A stretch of 64,000 bases of DNA from Mesorhizobium ciceri WSM4083 (GTDB lineage: Bacteria; Pseudomonadota; Alphaproteobacteria; Rhizobiales; Rhizobiaceae), in contig NZ_JAFG01000004.1 in assembly GCF_000519305.1 (NCBI RefSeq), forward strand, positions 620,001 to 684,000, read 5' to 3'. Shown here piece by piece: positions 35,150 to 44,471 of the stretch. The number at the start of each line of letters is the position of its first letter. Position 1 is the stretch's first letter. The position numbers were made by a program, and so were the translations under genes. The notes below the pieces were generated by a model. That model did not search any database, was not told where the DNA came from, and saw only the letters and a program-made list of their open reading frames with translations.

Positions 35150-35880
35150 GCCTGCTCGCCCTTTCCGATATCACCATCCGCTACAGCCGTCTCACGGCGG
35201 TCCGAAATGTCTCCTTCTCCATGGACGAGGGAGAAATCCTGTTCATCACCGGCCCGAACGGAGCCGGGAAGTCTTCGCTGCTGCGCGCGATCGCCGGTGT
35301 TACGCCGGTGGCGGGCGGCCGGATCGACCTTGCAGGTCATGAGATCACCGGCCAGGCGCCGGAGAACATCGCCCGGCTCGGATTCTCCATGGTGCCTGAG
35401 GGGCGCGATGTCTTCGGCTCGCTGACGACCGAAGAGAACCTTTTGGTCGGAACCGGCATGCACGCCCGCGAACGCGGCTGGCGCAGCCGAGCGGCCGACG
35501 AACTCGAAGCCGTCTACGCAACCTTCCCGATGCTGAAAGAGAGGCGGCACGGGCAGGCGGGATTGCTGTCCGGCGGGCAGCAGCAAATGCTGGTCATCGG
35601 ACGCGCGCTGATGACCAATCCGCGGCTTGTAGCCATCGACGAGCCTTCACTGGGCCTCGCCCCCAACATCAACGACCAGGTCTACGAGCGGTTGATCGCG
35701 CTGCGTGCGCAGCGCCAGCTCACACTCCTGATCGTTGAGCAGAGCTCGGCCCGGGCGATGATGGTGGGCGGGCGGATGATCCTGATGCGTGGCGGACAGA
35801 TCGTGCTCGATGGCGACGCGCGGACGCTCGGCAACGGCGAGGCGATCCAGGCTGCCTATTTCGGTTACGAGGACCACTGA
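35146..35880 (+). CDS. livF: Branched-chain-type ABC importer, ATPase LivF
   Basis: 244 aa. Walker A GPNGAGKSS, MVPEGRDVFGSLTTEENL (LivF-type region), signature LSGGQQQML, Walker B LVAIDEPSLGLAPN and EQSSARAMM. Start ATG at 35146 overlaps the livG stop (ATGA). Forms the heterodimeric motor with LivG. One base separates its stop from livH. Confidence 0.95.
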   Translation: MSLLALSDITIRYSRLTAVRNVSFSMDEGEILFITGPNGAGKSSLLRAIAGVTPVAGGRIDLAGHEITGQAPENIARLGFSMVPEGRDVFGSLTTEENLLVGTGMHARERGWRSRAADELEAVYATFPMLKERRHGQAGLLSGGQQQMLVIGRALMTNPRLVAIDEPSLGLAPNINDQVYERLIALRAQRQLTLLIVEQSSARAMMVGGRMILMRGGQIVLDGDARTLGNGEAIQAAYFGYEDH

Positions 35881-35881
35881 G

Positions 35882-36787
35882 ATGCTCCAGATCCTGTTCG
35901 ACGCACTCTCGCTTGGTTCGCTCTACGCGCTGGGCGCGCTCGGCATTGCCCTCATCTTCGGCGTCATGCGGCTCGTGAACTTCGCGCATGGCGACGTCAT
36001 CGCCTTCTGCGTCTTCGCCCTGTTGTGGCCGTCTACGGACGCAATGGCCATCGTCTTCGCCGGCCAGTTGCCGTGGTACCTGCTGGTGCCCTTCGTGCTC
36101 CTCTGCGGGGCCGGGCTGTCGGTGTTGTGCGAAATCGTCGTCTTCAGGCGGTTCCGCCAGGCAAATCCGGCAACCATGATGATCGCCTCCTTCGCACTCG
36201 GTTTCGTCATTCGCTACTTCCTGCTCATGCTTTTCTCCAGTCGGCCCAAATCGATCTCGCTGCTGCCCGAACTGTCCCAGCCGGTGGAGATCCTTGGTGC
36301 CCGGCTTCCCCTCCTCCAGCTCATAACGATCGTCGCCACGATGGTAATCCTGATCGGCCTGACACTGTTCCTGCGTCAAACCCGCTTCGGCCTGGAGATG
36401 CGGGCGGCGGCCGAGAACTTCTCGATGGCCCGCATGCTGGGTGTGCGTGCGAACCGGGTTATCATGGGCGCGTTCGCCCTCTCCGGCGCATTGGCCGCCG
36501 CCATTGCGCTGATCTTTGGCGCCCAGACAGGCACGCTGGACATCCAGATGGGCGCCTCGATCATGTTGATGGCCTTCATCGCCACCGTCATTGGCGGCCT
36601 CGGCAGCCTCGGGGGGGCCGTGCTCGCCGGCTTCCTGCTGGGCGCCGCCTCGGTGATCATGCAGGTCATGCTGCCCATCGACGCCCGGCCATTCCGCGAT
36701 GCCTTTGTCTATGGAGCGGTCATCCTCGTTCTCCTCTTCCGCCCGCAAGGGCTCATTGCCGCGCGCGGCACCAAGGAAAGGGTCTGA
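35882..36787 (+). CDS. livH: Branched-chain-type ABC importer, permease LivH
   Basis: 301 aa hydrophobic protein. It starts MLQILFDALSLGSLYALGALGIALIFGVMRLVNFAHGD, the standard LivH N-terminus, and ends VILVLLFRPQGL. The Glu-Ala-Ala-type contact loop appears as MRAAAENFSMARMLGV. Four bp before livM. Confidence 0.95.
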   Translation: MLQILFDALSLGSLYALGALGIALIFGVMRLVNFAHGDVIAFCVFALLWPSTDAMAIVFAGQLPWYLLVPFVLLCGAGLSVLCEIVVFRRFRQANPATMMIASFALGFVIRYFLLMLFSSRPKSISLLPELSQPVEILGARLPLLQLITIVATMVILIGLTLFLRQTRFGLEMRAAAENFSMARMLGVRANRVIMGAFALSGALAAAIALIFGAQTGTLDIQMGASIMLMAFIATVIGGLGSLGGAVLAGFLLGAASVIMQVMLPIDARPFRDAFVYGAVILVLLFRPQGLIAARGTKERV

Positions 36788-36791
36788 TTTC

Positions 36792-37883
36792 ATGGCCGCC
36801 GCCGCCTCCCTTGCCAACTCTACAGCTGCCGGTGCCGCGACTGCCGAGCGAAAGCCCGCCCGCTTCGCGCTTGCCCGCCGCACAATCCTGACGCCGGTCC
36901 TGCTTTCTCTGCTGCTGCTGGCCATCGCGCTGATCACGGTGATGACCGGATCGCGGCCCTTCAACCAGACGGTGATCGACGTGTTCGTCCGCGTCATCCT
37001 CGTCGTGGGCCTATACATCTTTATCGGAAATTCCGGCGTTCTCAGCTTCGGGCATATCGGCTTCACCTGCCTTGGCGCCTACGCCGCCGCGTGGCTCACC
37101 ATCAATCCGATGATGAAACGCGGTTCGCTGCCGGGACTGCCCGAATGGCTGCTGGCGACCCGTTTGCCGTACTGGCAATCGGCCGTGCTGGCGGCATTGT
37201 TCGCCGCCCTCGCCGCTCTCATCTTCGGGCGGGTGCTGATGCGATTATCGGGCATCGCAGCATCGATCGCGACCTTCGCGATGCTCGCCATGATCAACAC
37301 GATTTATTCCAACTGGGAGAGCGTGACCGGAGCGACCTCATCGGTCGTCGGCATTCCGATCGTGCGCATGATCTGGCCGTATCTCATCGGCGCCGTGGCC
37401 GCAATCTTCATCGCCTGGGCGCACGCGATCTCCCGGTCCGGCCTGGCCCTTCGTGCTGCCCGCGACGAGCCCACCGCCGCCGCCGCTTCCGGTATCGACA
37501 TTCCCAGGGAAAGACTGGTGGCGTTCGTCGTATCGGGCGCGGTGATGGGGCTGGGCGGTGCGCTCATGGCTCATTCCATCGGCGTGGTCACACCCGATAC
37601 ATTCTATCTCGGTCTCACCTTCATCACCCTTTCCATGCTCGTCGTCGGCGGCATGGGCAGCCTGTCGGGGGGTGTGGTGGGTGTCGTCCTGCTGTCCGCC
37701 CTCATCCAGGCGCTGCGCTGGCTGGAGGCAGGCGTATCGCTCGGCGAGTCCACTTTCGCCCTCCCGAAAGGGGTTCAGGAAATAGCCCTCGGCGTCATCA
37801 TGATCGTGATCCTCGCGCTTCGCCCATCCGGACTCATGGGCAACCGCGAACTCACCTTACCCCGCAGCAGTCGCAACAAGTGA
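36792..37883 (+). CDS. livM: Branched-chain-type ABC importer, permease LivM
   Basis: 363 aa. After a polar Ala-rich N-terminus of about 30 residues come the LivM features: GNSGVLSFGHIGFTCLGAYAAAW, a contact loop LRAARDEPTAAAASGIDI, and GGMGSLSGGVVGVV. Start at ATG 36792. It pairs with LivH; such importers often carry amides, hydroxy acids or small heterocycles as well as amino acids. Confidence 0.94.
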   Translation: MAAAASLANSTAAGAATAERKPARFALARRTILTPVLLSLLLLAIALITVMTGSRPFNQTVIDVFVRVILVVGLYIFIGNSGVLSFGHIGFTCLGAYAAAWLTINPMMKRGSLPGLPEWLLATRLPYWQSAVLAALFAALAALIFGRVLMRLSGIAASIATFAMLAMINTIYSNWESVTGATSSVVGIPIVRMIWPYLIGAVAAIFIAWAHAISRSGLALRAARDEPTAAAASGIDIPRERLVAFVVSGAVMGLGGALMAHSIGVVTPDTFYLGLTFITLSMLVVGGMGSLSGGVVGVVLLSALIQALRWLEAGVSLGESTFALPKGVQEIALGVIMIVILALRPSGLMGNRELTLPRSSRNK

Positions 37884-37926
37884 CCGGCGGCACAAGCCCG
37901 ACCGGAAAACAAAAAAGGAGACGTGC

Positions 37927-39120
37927 ATGACATACAAAATGAGAATTGTCGCAACCGCTCTGGCCTCGATGTCCATCGCATACCCGGCCCTGGCCGATGA
38001 CAAGACTATCGTCATCGGCTTCGCCACTGCGGAGTCAGGCTTCATGGAAGCCTATGACAAGCCTGCGCAGGAGGCGGCCCTGATCCGCATTGACGAGATC
38101 AATGCGGCTGGCGGTCTGCTGGGAAAGCAGATCAAGGTCGTCAAGGCCGACACCAAGTCCGACCGGGCCGAAGGCGCCAAGGCGGGCCTCTCCGTGCTCG
38201 ACCAGGGTGCGGATCTTGTGGTCGTCTCCTGCGACTACGACTTCGGATCGCCGGCTGCGCTCGCGGCCGAGGACGCGGGCCGTATCTCCTTCTTCCTGTG
38301 CGCGGAATCGGTCAAGGCCGGTATCCAGGGTGTCGGCCCGCACAGCTTCTCCGCGTCGGTGCTGGCGGCCGTGCAGGGCGCGACCATGGCCGAGTGGGCA
38401 TTCAAGGAAAAGGGCGCAAAGGACTTCTACCGCCTGCTCGATACCTGGACGGCCTACAACAAGGGCATCTGCGACGGCTTCGACTGGATGATGCCGAAGC
38501 TCGAGGCCCAGGGCGCGAAGCTTGTCGGTGAAGACACCTTCAAGAACGAGGACGCCTCCATCGCCGCGCAGATCACCCGCATCAAGTCCCTGCCGAAGGA
38601 GCCGGATGCGATCATGCTTTGCACGATGATGCCGGGCGCTGTCTCGGCCATCAAGCAGCTTCGCGCCGCGGGCATCAACTCCATGATCCTGAATGGCTCG
38701 GGCGTCGACGGTAGCTATTGGCTCTCGGCTGTGCCTGATCTGACGAACTTCTACGTCCCCGTTCAGGGATCGATCTATGGCGACGATCCCAATCCGGCCG
38801 TGCTGAAGTTCAATGCCACCTACAAGGCGAAGACAGGCGCCGATCCCTCGAGCCAGTATGTCTTTCCGGGTTACGTCATGGTCGACGTCTGGGCCAAGGC
38901 GGTGGAGCGTGCAGGCACGACCGATGCCGACGCGGTCGTCGCGGAACTGGAAAAGATGAAGAACGAGCCGACGCTGTTCGGGCCTCGTACCTTCACGCCG
39001 GAACTGCATCACCAGAACCAGACGCGGTACCTGATCGTCGAGACCAAGGCCGGCAAGCCGGGTGTTGTAGGCAACTGGACGATTTCCGAGCCGGTACCGA
39101 TGGAAGCCTTGCTCAAGTAG
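37927..39120 (+). CDS. Branched-chain-type ABC importer, periplasmic binding protein
   Basis: 397 aa with signal peptide MTYKMRIVATALASMSIAYPALA. It has a Leu/Ile/Val-binding-type fold: GFATAESGFMEAYDKPAQEAALIRIDEINAAGGLLGKQIKVV, then DLVVVSCDYDFGSPAALAAED and a C-terminal YVMVDVWAKAVERAG. GGAGACGTGC precedes the ATG. It ends the operon, followed by a terminator. Position next to the pxp/carboxylase genes suggests that it binds the pathway's starting compound. Confidence 0.93.
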   Translation: MTYKMRIVATALASMSIAYPALADDKTIVIGFATAESGFMEAYDKPAQEAALIRIDEINAAGGLLGKQIKVVKADTKSDRAEGAKAGLSVLDQGADLVVVSCDYDFGSPAALAAEDAGRISFFLCAESVKAGIQGVGPHSFSASVLAAVQGATMAEWAFKEKGAKDFYRLLDTWTAYNKGICDGFDWMMPKLEAQGAKLVGEDTFKNEDASIAAQITRIKSLPKEPDAIMLCTMMPGAVSAIKQLRAAGINSMILNGSGVDGSYWLSAVPDLTNFYVPVQGSIYGDDPNPAVLKFNATYKAKTGADPSSQYVFPGYVMVDVWAKAVERAGTTDADAVVAELEKMKNEPTLFGPRTFTPELHHQNQTRYLIVETKAGKPGVVGNWTISEPVPMEALLK

Positions 39121-39128
39121 GAGAAGAT

Positions 39129-39160
39129 GGGCCGGGTAAGCCCGGCCCTTTCGTCTTTTG
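39129..39160 (+). terminator. Rho-independent terminator after the importer operon
   Basis: GGGCCGGG (39129-39136), loop TAAG, exact inverse CCCGGCCC (39141-39148), then TTTCGTCTTTTG. Stop codon to stem is 8 bases. Confidence 0.85.
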
Positions 39161-39236
39161 AGGATCTTGCCTTTGGACAAAAAACGAGGGCGGCCCGCTT
39201 GGACCCCCCTCGTCGCCCGATGAATTCAGATTTTCG

Positions 39237-39905
39237 CTACCCTCGCGCTTTGCGGTAGGAATCCTTGAGCGCTATGAGCTCCCCCGAGAAAGCGAAGATA
39301 TCGCAGCCGTCGACTTCGATTTGCTGCCCCGCTGCCGTGGTGCCGACGAAGCGCCATGATGAAAGCCCGGTGTCGCCCGTCACGACGTGCCGTCCCCTGG
39401 TCCACGCGGCTTTCGGGAAGGCATCGAACAGCGCTGCATAGGCGGCGCGCACGGCGTCACGCCCAATATGCTTGCGCCCTTCGGCATCGGGTCCAGCCGA
39501 GCCGTGGAAAGCGCAATTCTCAGCCATGCAGTCCATCAGCGCGCCCACGTCGCGGGCGTTCCAGGCCGCGAGGAACCGGTCGAGCACGGCGAGCCGCCTG
39601 GCTGCGAGGTCGCCAGCCTCAACGACCTCGACCTCCAGAAAGGCGAGCGGCGCATCGCCGGCATTGATGACGTTGTGGGCCACACCCGTCCGCCGCGAAT
39701 AGGGCACACCTTGGGTGAGAGCGGCTTGCGACTGCGCGCCGTCCGGGCCTTCGAGACCGAGCTTGCCGTCCGTAAGCGGCACGATGACGTAGTCATGTCC
39801 GTGGATGTGCCAGCCGGTCTCGGCCCCGGTGGCAAAGCGCCATTCGGTGACCCGAAAGCGTTCGTCGTCGATATGAACAACCGGTTCGGCTTTCATGCGG
39901 GTCAT
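39237..39905 (-). CDS. Cupin + SnoaL/NTF2-like fusion protein
   Basis: 222 aa in two parts. Residues 1-95 are a cupin with ETGWHIHGHDYVIVPLTDG and a later RTGVAHNVIN, giving three histidines of the metal site. Residues about 100-222 form an NTF2/SnoaL cone: RRLAVLDRFLAAWNARDVGALMDCMAENCAFHG and GRDAVRAAYAALFDAFP. Both halves are small-molecule-binding or isomerase/hydrolase folds. Its ATG overlaps the aminotransferase stop (ATGA), so it is the last gene of the molybdenum hydroxylase operon. It might act on an unstable intermediate; the reaction is unknown. Confidence 0.85.
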   Translation of the reverse strand: MTRMKAEPVVHIDDERFRVTEWRFATGAETGWHIHGHDYVIVPLTDGKLGLEGPDGAQSQAALTQGVPYSRRTGVAHNVINAGDAPLAFLEVEVVEAGDLAARRLAVLDRFLAAWNARDVGALMDCMAENCAFHGSAGPDAEGRKHIGRDAVRAAYAALFDAFPKAAWTRGRHVVTGDTGLSSWRFVGTTAAGQQIEVDGCDIFAFSGELIALKDSYRKARG

Positions 39906-41284
39906 TCAAGCCCCTCCTTGGCAACCGCACCGGTCAGGCGCTCAAGCGTCCGGCCCATGCGCGTCATGATTTCCTTCACATCGTCTTCTGTCGAGATCAT
40001 CGGCGGGCAGAGCGCGAGCTGATCGCCGATGGCGCGGAAGATGAGGCCTTCCTCGTGGCCGATCCCTGCTGCGATACTCCCTGCGCGCCCAACCTTGGCG
40101 AAAGGGCGTTTCGTCGCCTTGTCTGCCACCAGCTCCACGGCGCCGATAAGACCGGCGCCCCGCGCTTCGCCGACAAGCGGGTGATCGGCGAATGAGCGGA
40201 TGCCGGCCTGGAACGACGTCTCAAGGCGGGCCGCGTTTCCGATCAGGTCCCGCTCCTCGAAGATGGCCAGGTTCTCGAGACCCACTGCCGTCGCGACCGG
40301 ATGACCTGACGCCGTGAAGCCGTGGCCGAAATTGCCGATCGTGGCGGTGTTGTCGGCGATCGCCTGATAGATCGCATCAGAGAAAATGACGGCGGCAAGC
40401 GGCATATAGGACGACGTGATTTGCTTGGAGACCGTCATGATATCAGGCGTGAAGCCGTATTTCTGAGCGCCGAAGGGCGTACCAAGCCGCCCGAAACCAC
40501 AGATCACCTCGTCTGCTATCAGAATGATATCATTTGCCCTGCAGATTTTCTCCACGCCTTCCCAGTACCCGACTGGCGGCGGCAGAACGCCGCCGGCTGC
40601 CATAAGCGGCTCGCCTATGAAGGCCGCGATGGTGTCAGCCCCTTCTTCCGCGATCACCGCTTCCAGCTCGGCGAGCAGGCGCGCCGTGAAGGCGGCTTCG
40701 TCTTCGCCTTCCATGCCGAAGCGATAGAAGTGCGGGCAGGTCAGGTGGCGAACGGGAATCGCCGGCAGATCGAAGTCGCGATGGTTGACCGGCAGGCCTG
40801 TCAGGCTGCCGGAGGCGACGGTGATGCCGTGGTAGCCCTTGGTCCGTGCCAGGAATTTCTTCTTTTTGGGCCGGCCCAGCGCGTTGTTCATGAACCACAT
40901 CATCTTGACGATGGTGTCGTTGGCTTCCGAGCCCGACGAGGTGAAGAAGACACGCGTCAGGTTTTCCGGCGTCATCTCCACGAGTTTCTCCGCGAGCCGG
41001 ATGGATGGCTCATGCGCCTTGGAGGAGAAGGTGTGGTAGTAGGGCAGCTTCAGCATCTGCTGATAGGCAGCGTCGGCCAACCGCTTTTCCGAAAAGCCGA
41101 CGCCCACCGACCACAGCCCGGCGAGCCCTTCGATGTATTCCTTGCCCCGCTCGTCATACACGCGGATGCCGTCGCCGCGGCTGATGATCAGCGGCCCGGT
41201 TTCTTCGTGCTGACGCAGGTTTGTGTAGGGGTGCATGGTGGTGGCGATGTCGGCGGCGGCGAGAGAGTTGGAAAGCGCATCCAT
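39902..41284 (-). CDS. Class III PLP-dependent aminotransferase (omega-amino acid type)
   Basis: 460 aa. It has FFTSSGSEANDTIVKMMWF (phosphate-binding), LIADEVICGFGRLG (Asp for the pyridine N) and the Schiff-base Lys in TVSKQITSSYMPLAA, then GHGFTASGHPVATAVG. It resembles beta-alanine- or putrescine-pyruvate transaminases, which remove terminal amino groups. In this operon it would deaminate the omega-amino acid released when the lactam ring is opened. It is 95 bp after pxpA paralogue 2. Confidence 0.93.
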   Translation of the reverse strand: MDALSNSLAAADIATTMHPYTNLRQHEETGPLIISRGDGIRVYDERGKEYIEGLAGLWSVGVGFSEKRLADAAYQQMLKLPYYHTFSSKAHEPSIRLAEKLVEMTPENLTRVFFTSSGSEANDTIVKMMWFMNNALGRPKKKKFLARTKGYHGITVASGSLTGLPVNHRDFDLPAIPVRHLTCPHFYRFGMEGEDEAAFTARLLAELEAVIAEEGADTIAAFIGEPLMAAGGVLPPPVGYWEGVEKICRANDIILIADEVICGFGRLGTPFGAQKYGFTPDIMTVSKQITSSYMPLAAVIFSDAIYQAIADNTATIGNFGHGFTASGHPVATAVGLENLAIFEERDLIGNAARLETSFQAGIRSFADHPLVGEARGAGLIGAVELVADKATKRPFAKVGRAGSIAAGIGHEEGLIFRAIGDQLALCPPMISTEDDVKEIMTRMGRTLERLTGAVAKEGLE

Positions 41285-41379
41285 GGAAGTCCTCAGCGGC
41301 TTGGGGAAATGGTTCGGGCGGTGAGTTCGAGATAGTCTTCGATCCCGTGCGTGGAGCTTTCACGATTCGGGAGAATGAA

Positions 41380-42111
41380 TCATGGCAGGCTGTCGGAATG
41401 CGTATCGATGATCCGTCGCATCAGCGCGGCGACGTCGCGCGCATTCGGCGGATCGGAGTGGATGCAGACGGTGTCGAAGTCGACCGGGCGGATCGTGCCG
41501 TCTGTCGTGACGAGTTCGTGTCGGCTAAGCGCCCCCACCATGCGACGCTCGGCAAGCGTCAGGTCGATGGCCGACTGGACGCGCGGAATGATCAGGCTGC
41601 CGCCGGGAGCGTAGGCAAGATCGGGAAAGAACTCGCCCACGAAGGCAACGCCGAGTTCGGCTGCCGCCGTCTCGTGACAGGTTCCCGCCATGCCGAAGAG
41701 AGGGACGCCGAACGGCTTGACCGCCGCGGCAATTGCCCGGGCAGTGTCCATGTCGTGTGCGGCCATGCCGTAGATGATGCCATGCGGCTTGACATGGCTG
41801 AGCTGCCCGCCCTCGGCGGCCAGCATCGCTGTCAGAGCACCGATCTGGTAGAGGAAGGCGGCTGTCAGTTCCTCCGGTTGAAGTTTCATCTCGCGCCGGC
41901 CGAACCCCTCGCGATCGGGAAGGGATGGATGCGCGCCAACCTGCTTTCCGTGCGAAAGCGCGAGCCGCACGGTCTTCAGCATCGTCCATGGATCGGAGGC
42001 GTGGAAGCCGCATGCGATATTGGCGCAATCGATGTGAGGCATGATGCCGGCATCGTCGCCGAAGCGCCAGTTGCCGTAGCTTTCGCCCATGTCGCAGTTC
42101 AGGGTGACCAT
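41380..42111 (-). CDS. pxpA: PxpA/LamB-YcsF family lactam hydrolase subunit (paralogue 2)
   Basis: 243 aa. TLNCDMGESYG, IACGFHASDP, VGAHPSLPD, HVKPHGIIYG and VCIHSDPPN match paralogue 1 at 29915-30637, sharing its departures from the textbook family (CDMGES, HASDP). Overall resemblance is moderate by eye, so the two are old paralogues, not a recent copy. No pxpB or pxpC lies beside it; it must borrow those at 32311-34147 or work alone. Eleven bases separate it from the molybdenum hydroxylase large subunit. Confidence 0.87.
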   Translation of the reverse strand: MVTLNCDMGESYGNWRFGDDAGIMPHIDCANIACGFHASDPWTMLKTVRLALSHGKQVGAHPSLPDREGFGRREMKLQPEELTAAFLYQIGALTAMLAAEGGQLSHVKPHGIIYGMAAHDMDTARAIAAAVKPFGVPLFGMAGTCHETAAAELGVAFVGEFFPDLAYAPGGSLIIPRVQSAIDLTLAERRMVGALSRHELVTTDGTIRPVDFDTVCIHSDPPNARDVAALMRRIIDTHSDSLP

Positions 42112-42122
42112 GTTTGCTTGCC

Positions 42123-44471
42123 TCAGCCCAGAGTGTTCGACGCCCAGCCGGGGGCGATGTGCGGGAATTCCGGCGGCGGTTCGCGCTCATGCAGCAGTCG
42201 AAGCACGCGCGGCGGCGTCAGTGGCAGCTGCCGCACCGGCTTGCCGATAGCGCGTGCCACAGCGCAGCCGATCGCCGCGCCCACGGCCAGGATGGGCACC
42301 TCGCCCGCGCCCTTGGTGCCGAGCGGCCCCATCGATGGTGCGCCCTCGTAGAGGTCGGCTGCGACCGGGATCACGTCCTGCGCCAGCGGCAGGCGATATG
42401 TCTCGAAATCGTCCTGCGCGATGCGTCCGTCAGCGGTGATCGTCACCTCCTCATGCAGGGCGTAGCCGAGACCCTGCACGACACCACCCTGTATCTGGCC
42501 CATGACCGCGCGCGGGTTGAGTGCGCGGCCGACATCTTGAACCACGCGATAGGCCAGCACCTCGACATGGCCGGTGTCCGGATCAACCGCCACCTCGGCC
42601 TCGTGAACGACGAAGACGGGAATGTCGAGCGCATCGATGAAATGCCCCATCGCGCAGCCGGACATTGCCGGAGTGTTCCTGGCGGTAAAGGCTCCGCTTC
42701 CGGTGATCGGGCCGGTGGTTGCCTGCGCATGGGCGACGACAGTGGGGATCGACATGCCGGAACCGGGACGTCCCGTGATCTCGACACGACCGTCCCGCAG
42801 CACCAAGTCTTCCGGTCGGGTCTGGAGCATCTCGCCGGCGGTCCGCAGCAGCTTCTCCCGCACCTCCGCGCAGGCGGCGATGCTCGCGGCACCAATGGAC
42901 ACGGTGGTGCGCCCACCGCCAACGCCGACATCGAGACCGGCGGCATCCGTATCGGCTTCACGCACGATCACCTGGTCGGGAGCAAGGCCGAGCTGCCCGG
43001 CCACGATCTGCGGCAGGGATTGCACCATCGTGCCGGATCCGATCTCCACACCCGAGGTGACTAGCGTTGCGCTACCGTCGGCGTTCAAATTCACCGTCGC
43101 CGCCGAAGGCCCGACGAAAACGAACCATGTGCCGACCGTGGTCGCAATTCCATAGAGCCTGCCGTCGGCCTTCGCTTCTGATGTGCCGGTACTGGCACGC
43201 AACGCCTCCATGCGATCGAGCATCGGACCCAGCACGTCGGCCTCGAAAACCTGGCCCGTGGCACCGAGATCGCCATCTCCCAGGACATTTTTCTTCCGGA
43301 ACTCCATCGGGTCGAAGCCTAGCGCATCACAGATTTCGTCGGTGTGTCGCTCCAACGCGAAGGTGTTGTAGACGCCGTTGCAAGCGCGGAAAGCGCCGTT
43401 GGGTGGTGTGTTGGTGTATACGGCGCGGCTGACGAGCCGTGTTGCGCCAACCCTGTAATTGCCACCCAGCGTGTGCGCCGTCATCGTCGTCAGAAAAACC
43501 TGTTCGCCTCCATACGCGCCGCAGTCCATCAGCACGACCGCTTCGCGCCCGGCGATGTATCCTTCGGCGGTGACCGCGGAGCGGATGCGGATTTCCGCAT
43601 TCTCGCGGCAGAGGCAGGTTGCCATCTCTTCCTGCCGGGTGTTTTCCAGGACCACCGTGCGCCCGGTCATCCGCGCCAGAAGTGCCGTGATCGGCTCGAT
43701 CGACGCATCGAATTTCAGGCCGAACCCGCCGCCGACGGGCGGCACGGTGACCCGCACACCCCCGGGCGCAAGCTGCATGACCCTTCCGGTGACGTTGCGC
43801 ACGGTCCAAGGCACCTGCGTCGAGGTCTGGATGTGAGCACGGCCGTCCTCCCAGGAGCCGATGGCAACGCGCGGTTCGAAGGGCACATGGCTCTGCCGGC
43901 CGACGGTGAAGCTGCTCTCGACAATGCGTATGTCGGGACGGGCGAAGGCCGCATCGACGTCACCGCGGCTGGATTTTGCCTCCCATGCGATGTTGCCGGC
44001 ACGTGCACCGCCCTCGGTGATCACCTCATAGCCGCGCCAGCCCTCGTGGACGAGACGGGCGGCGGGCTGGAGCGCTTCGGCCATGGTGGACACCGGTGCC
44101 AGCGGCTCGACCTCGAGCACGATGGCGGCAAGCGCCTCCCGCGCCTGCTTCTCCGTTTCGGCGGCAACGACGGCGATTGGTTCGCCATGATAGCGGATCG
44201 TGTCGATGGCCAGGAGCGGATGGTCTGCAATGCCGATGCCGTAGAGCCCTGGCGCATCGGCGCCGGTCGCCACCGCGCGCACACCAGGACAGCGAAGTGC
44301 TGCCGAAACGTCGAGCTTGCGGATCCGCCCAGCGGCAACGGTCGACCGCAGCAGCACGGCATGCAACATGTCGGGGCGAACCCGGTCGTTGGTGTATTTC
44401 GTCCGCCCGCGCAGCTTGTCCTGCGCATCGCGGCGGGGAAGATTCATCACCGTGGCGGACAGCTCAGACAT
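42123..44471 (-). CDS. Molybdenum hydroxylase large subunit (xanthine dehydrogenase/CoxL family)
   Basis: 782 aa. Molybdopterin-binding domains: DRVRPDMLHAVLLRS near the N-terminus, PPVGGGFGLKFD, NTPPNGAFRACNG (the region of the CoxL active-site loop, here without the Cys of CO dehydrogenase), GGGRTTVSIGAA and the catalytic Glu in GTKGAGEVPI. Such enzymes hydroxylate heterocyclic carbons or oxidise aldehydes using water. The ATG at 44471 follows GGGAGG and overlaps the iron-sulphur gene by 8 bp. With the small subunits it should add an oxo group beside a ring nitrogen, giving a lactam. Confidence 0.93.
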   Translation of the reverse strand: MSELSATVMNLPRRDAQDKLRGRTKYTNDRVRPDMLHAVLLRSTVAAGRIRKLDVSAALRCPGVRAVATGADAPGLYGIGIADHPLLAIDTIRYHGEPIAVVAAETEKQAREALAAIVLEVEPLAPVSTMAEALQPAARLVHEGWRGYEVITEGGARAGNIAWEAKSSRGDVDAAFARPDIRIVESSFTVGRQSHVPFEPRVAIGSWEDGRAHIQTSTQVPWTVRNVTGRVMQLAPGGVRVTVPPVGGGFGLKFDASIEPITALLARMTGRTVVLENTRQEEMATCLCRENAEIRIRSAVTAEGYIAGREAVVLMDCGAYGGEQVFLTTMTAHTLGGNYRVGATRLVSRAVYTNTPPNGAFRACNGVYNTFALERHTDEICDALGFDPMEFRKKNVLGDGDLGATGQVFEADVLGPMLDRMEALRASTGTSEAKADGRLYGIATTVGTWFVFVGPSAATVNLNADGSATLVTSGVEIGSGTMVQSLPQIVAGQLGLAPDQVIVREADTDAAGLDVGVGGGRTTVSIGAASIAACAEVREKLLRTAGEMLQTRPEDLVLRDGRVEITGRPGSGMSIPTVVAHAQATTGPITGSGAFTARNTPAMSGCAMGHFIDALDIPVFVVHEAEVAVDPDTGHVEVLAYRVVQDVGRALNPRAVMGQIQGGVVQGLGYALHEEVTITADGRIAQDDFETYRLPLAQDVIPVAADLYEGAPSMGPLGTKGAGEVPILAVGAAIGCAVARAIGKPVRQLPLTPPRVLRLLHEREPPPEFPHIAPGWASNTLG

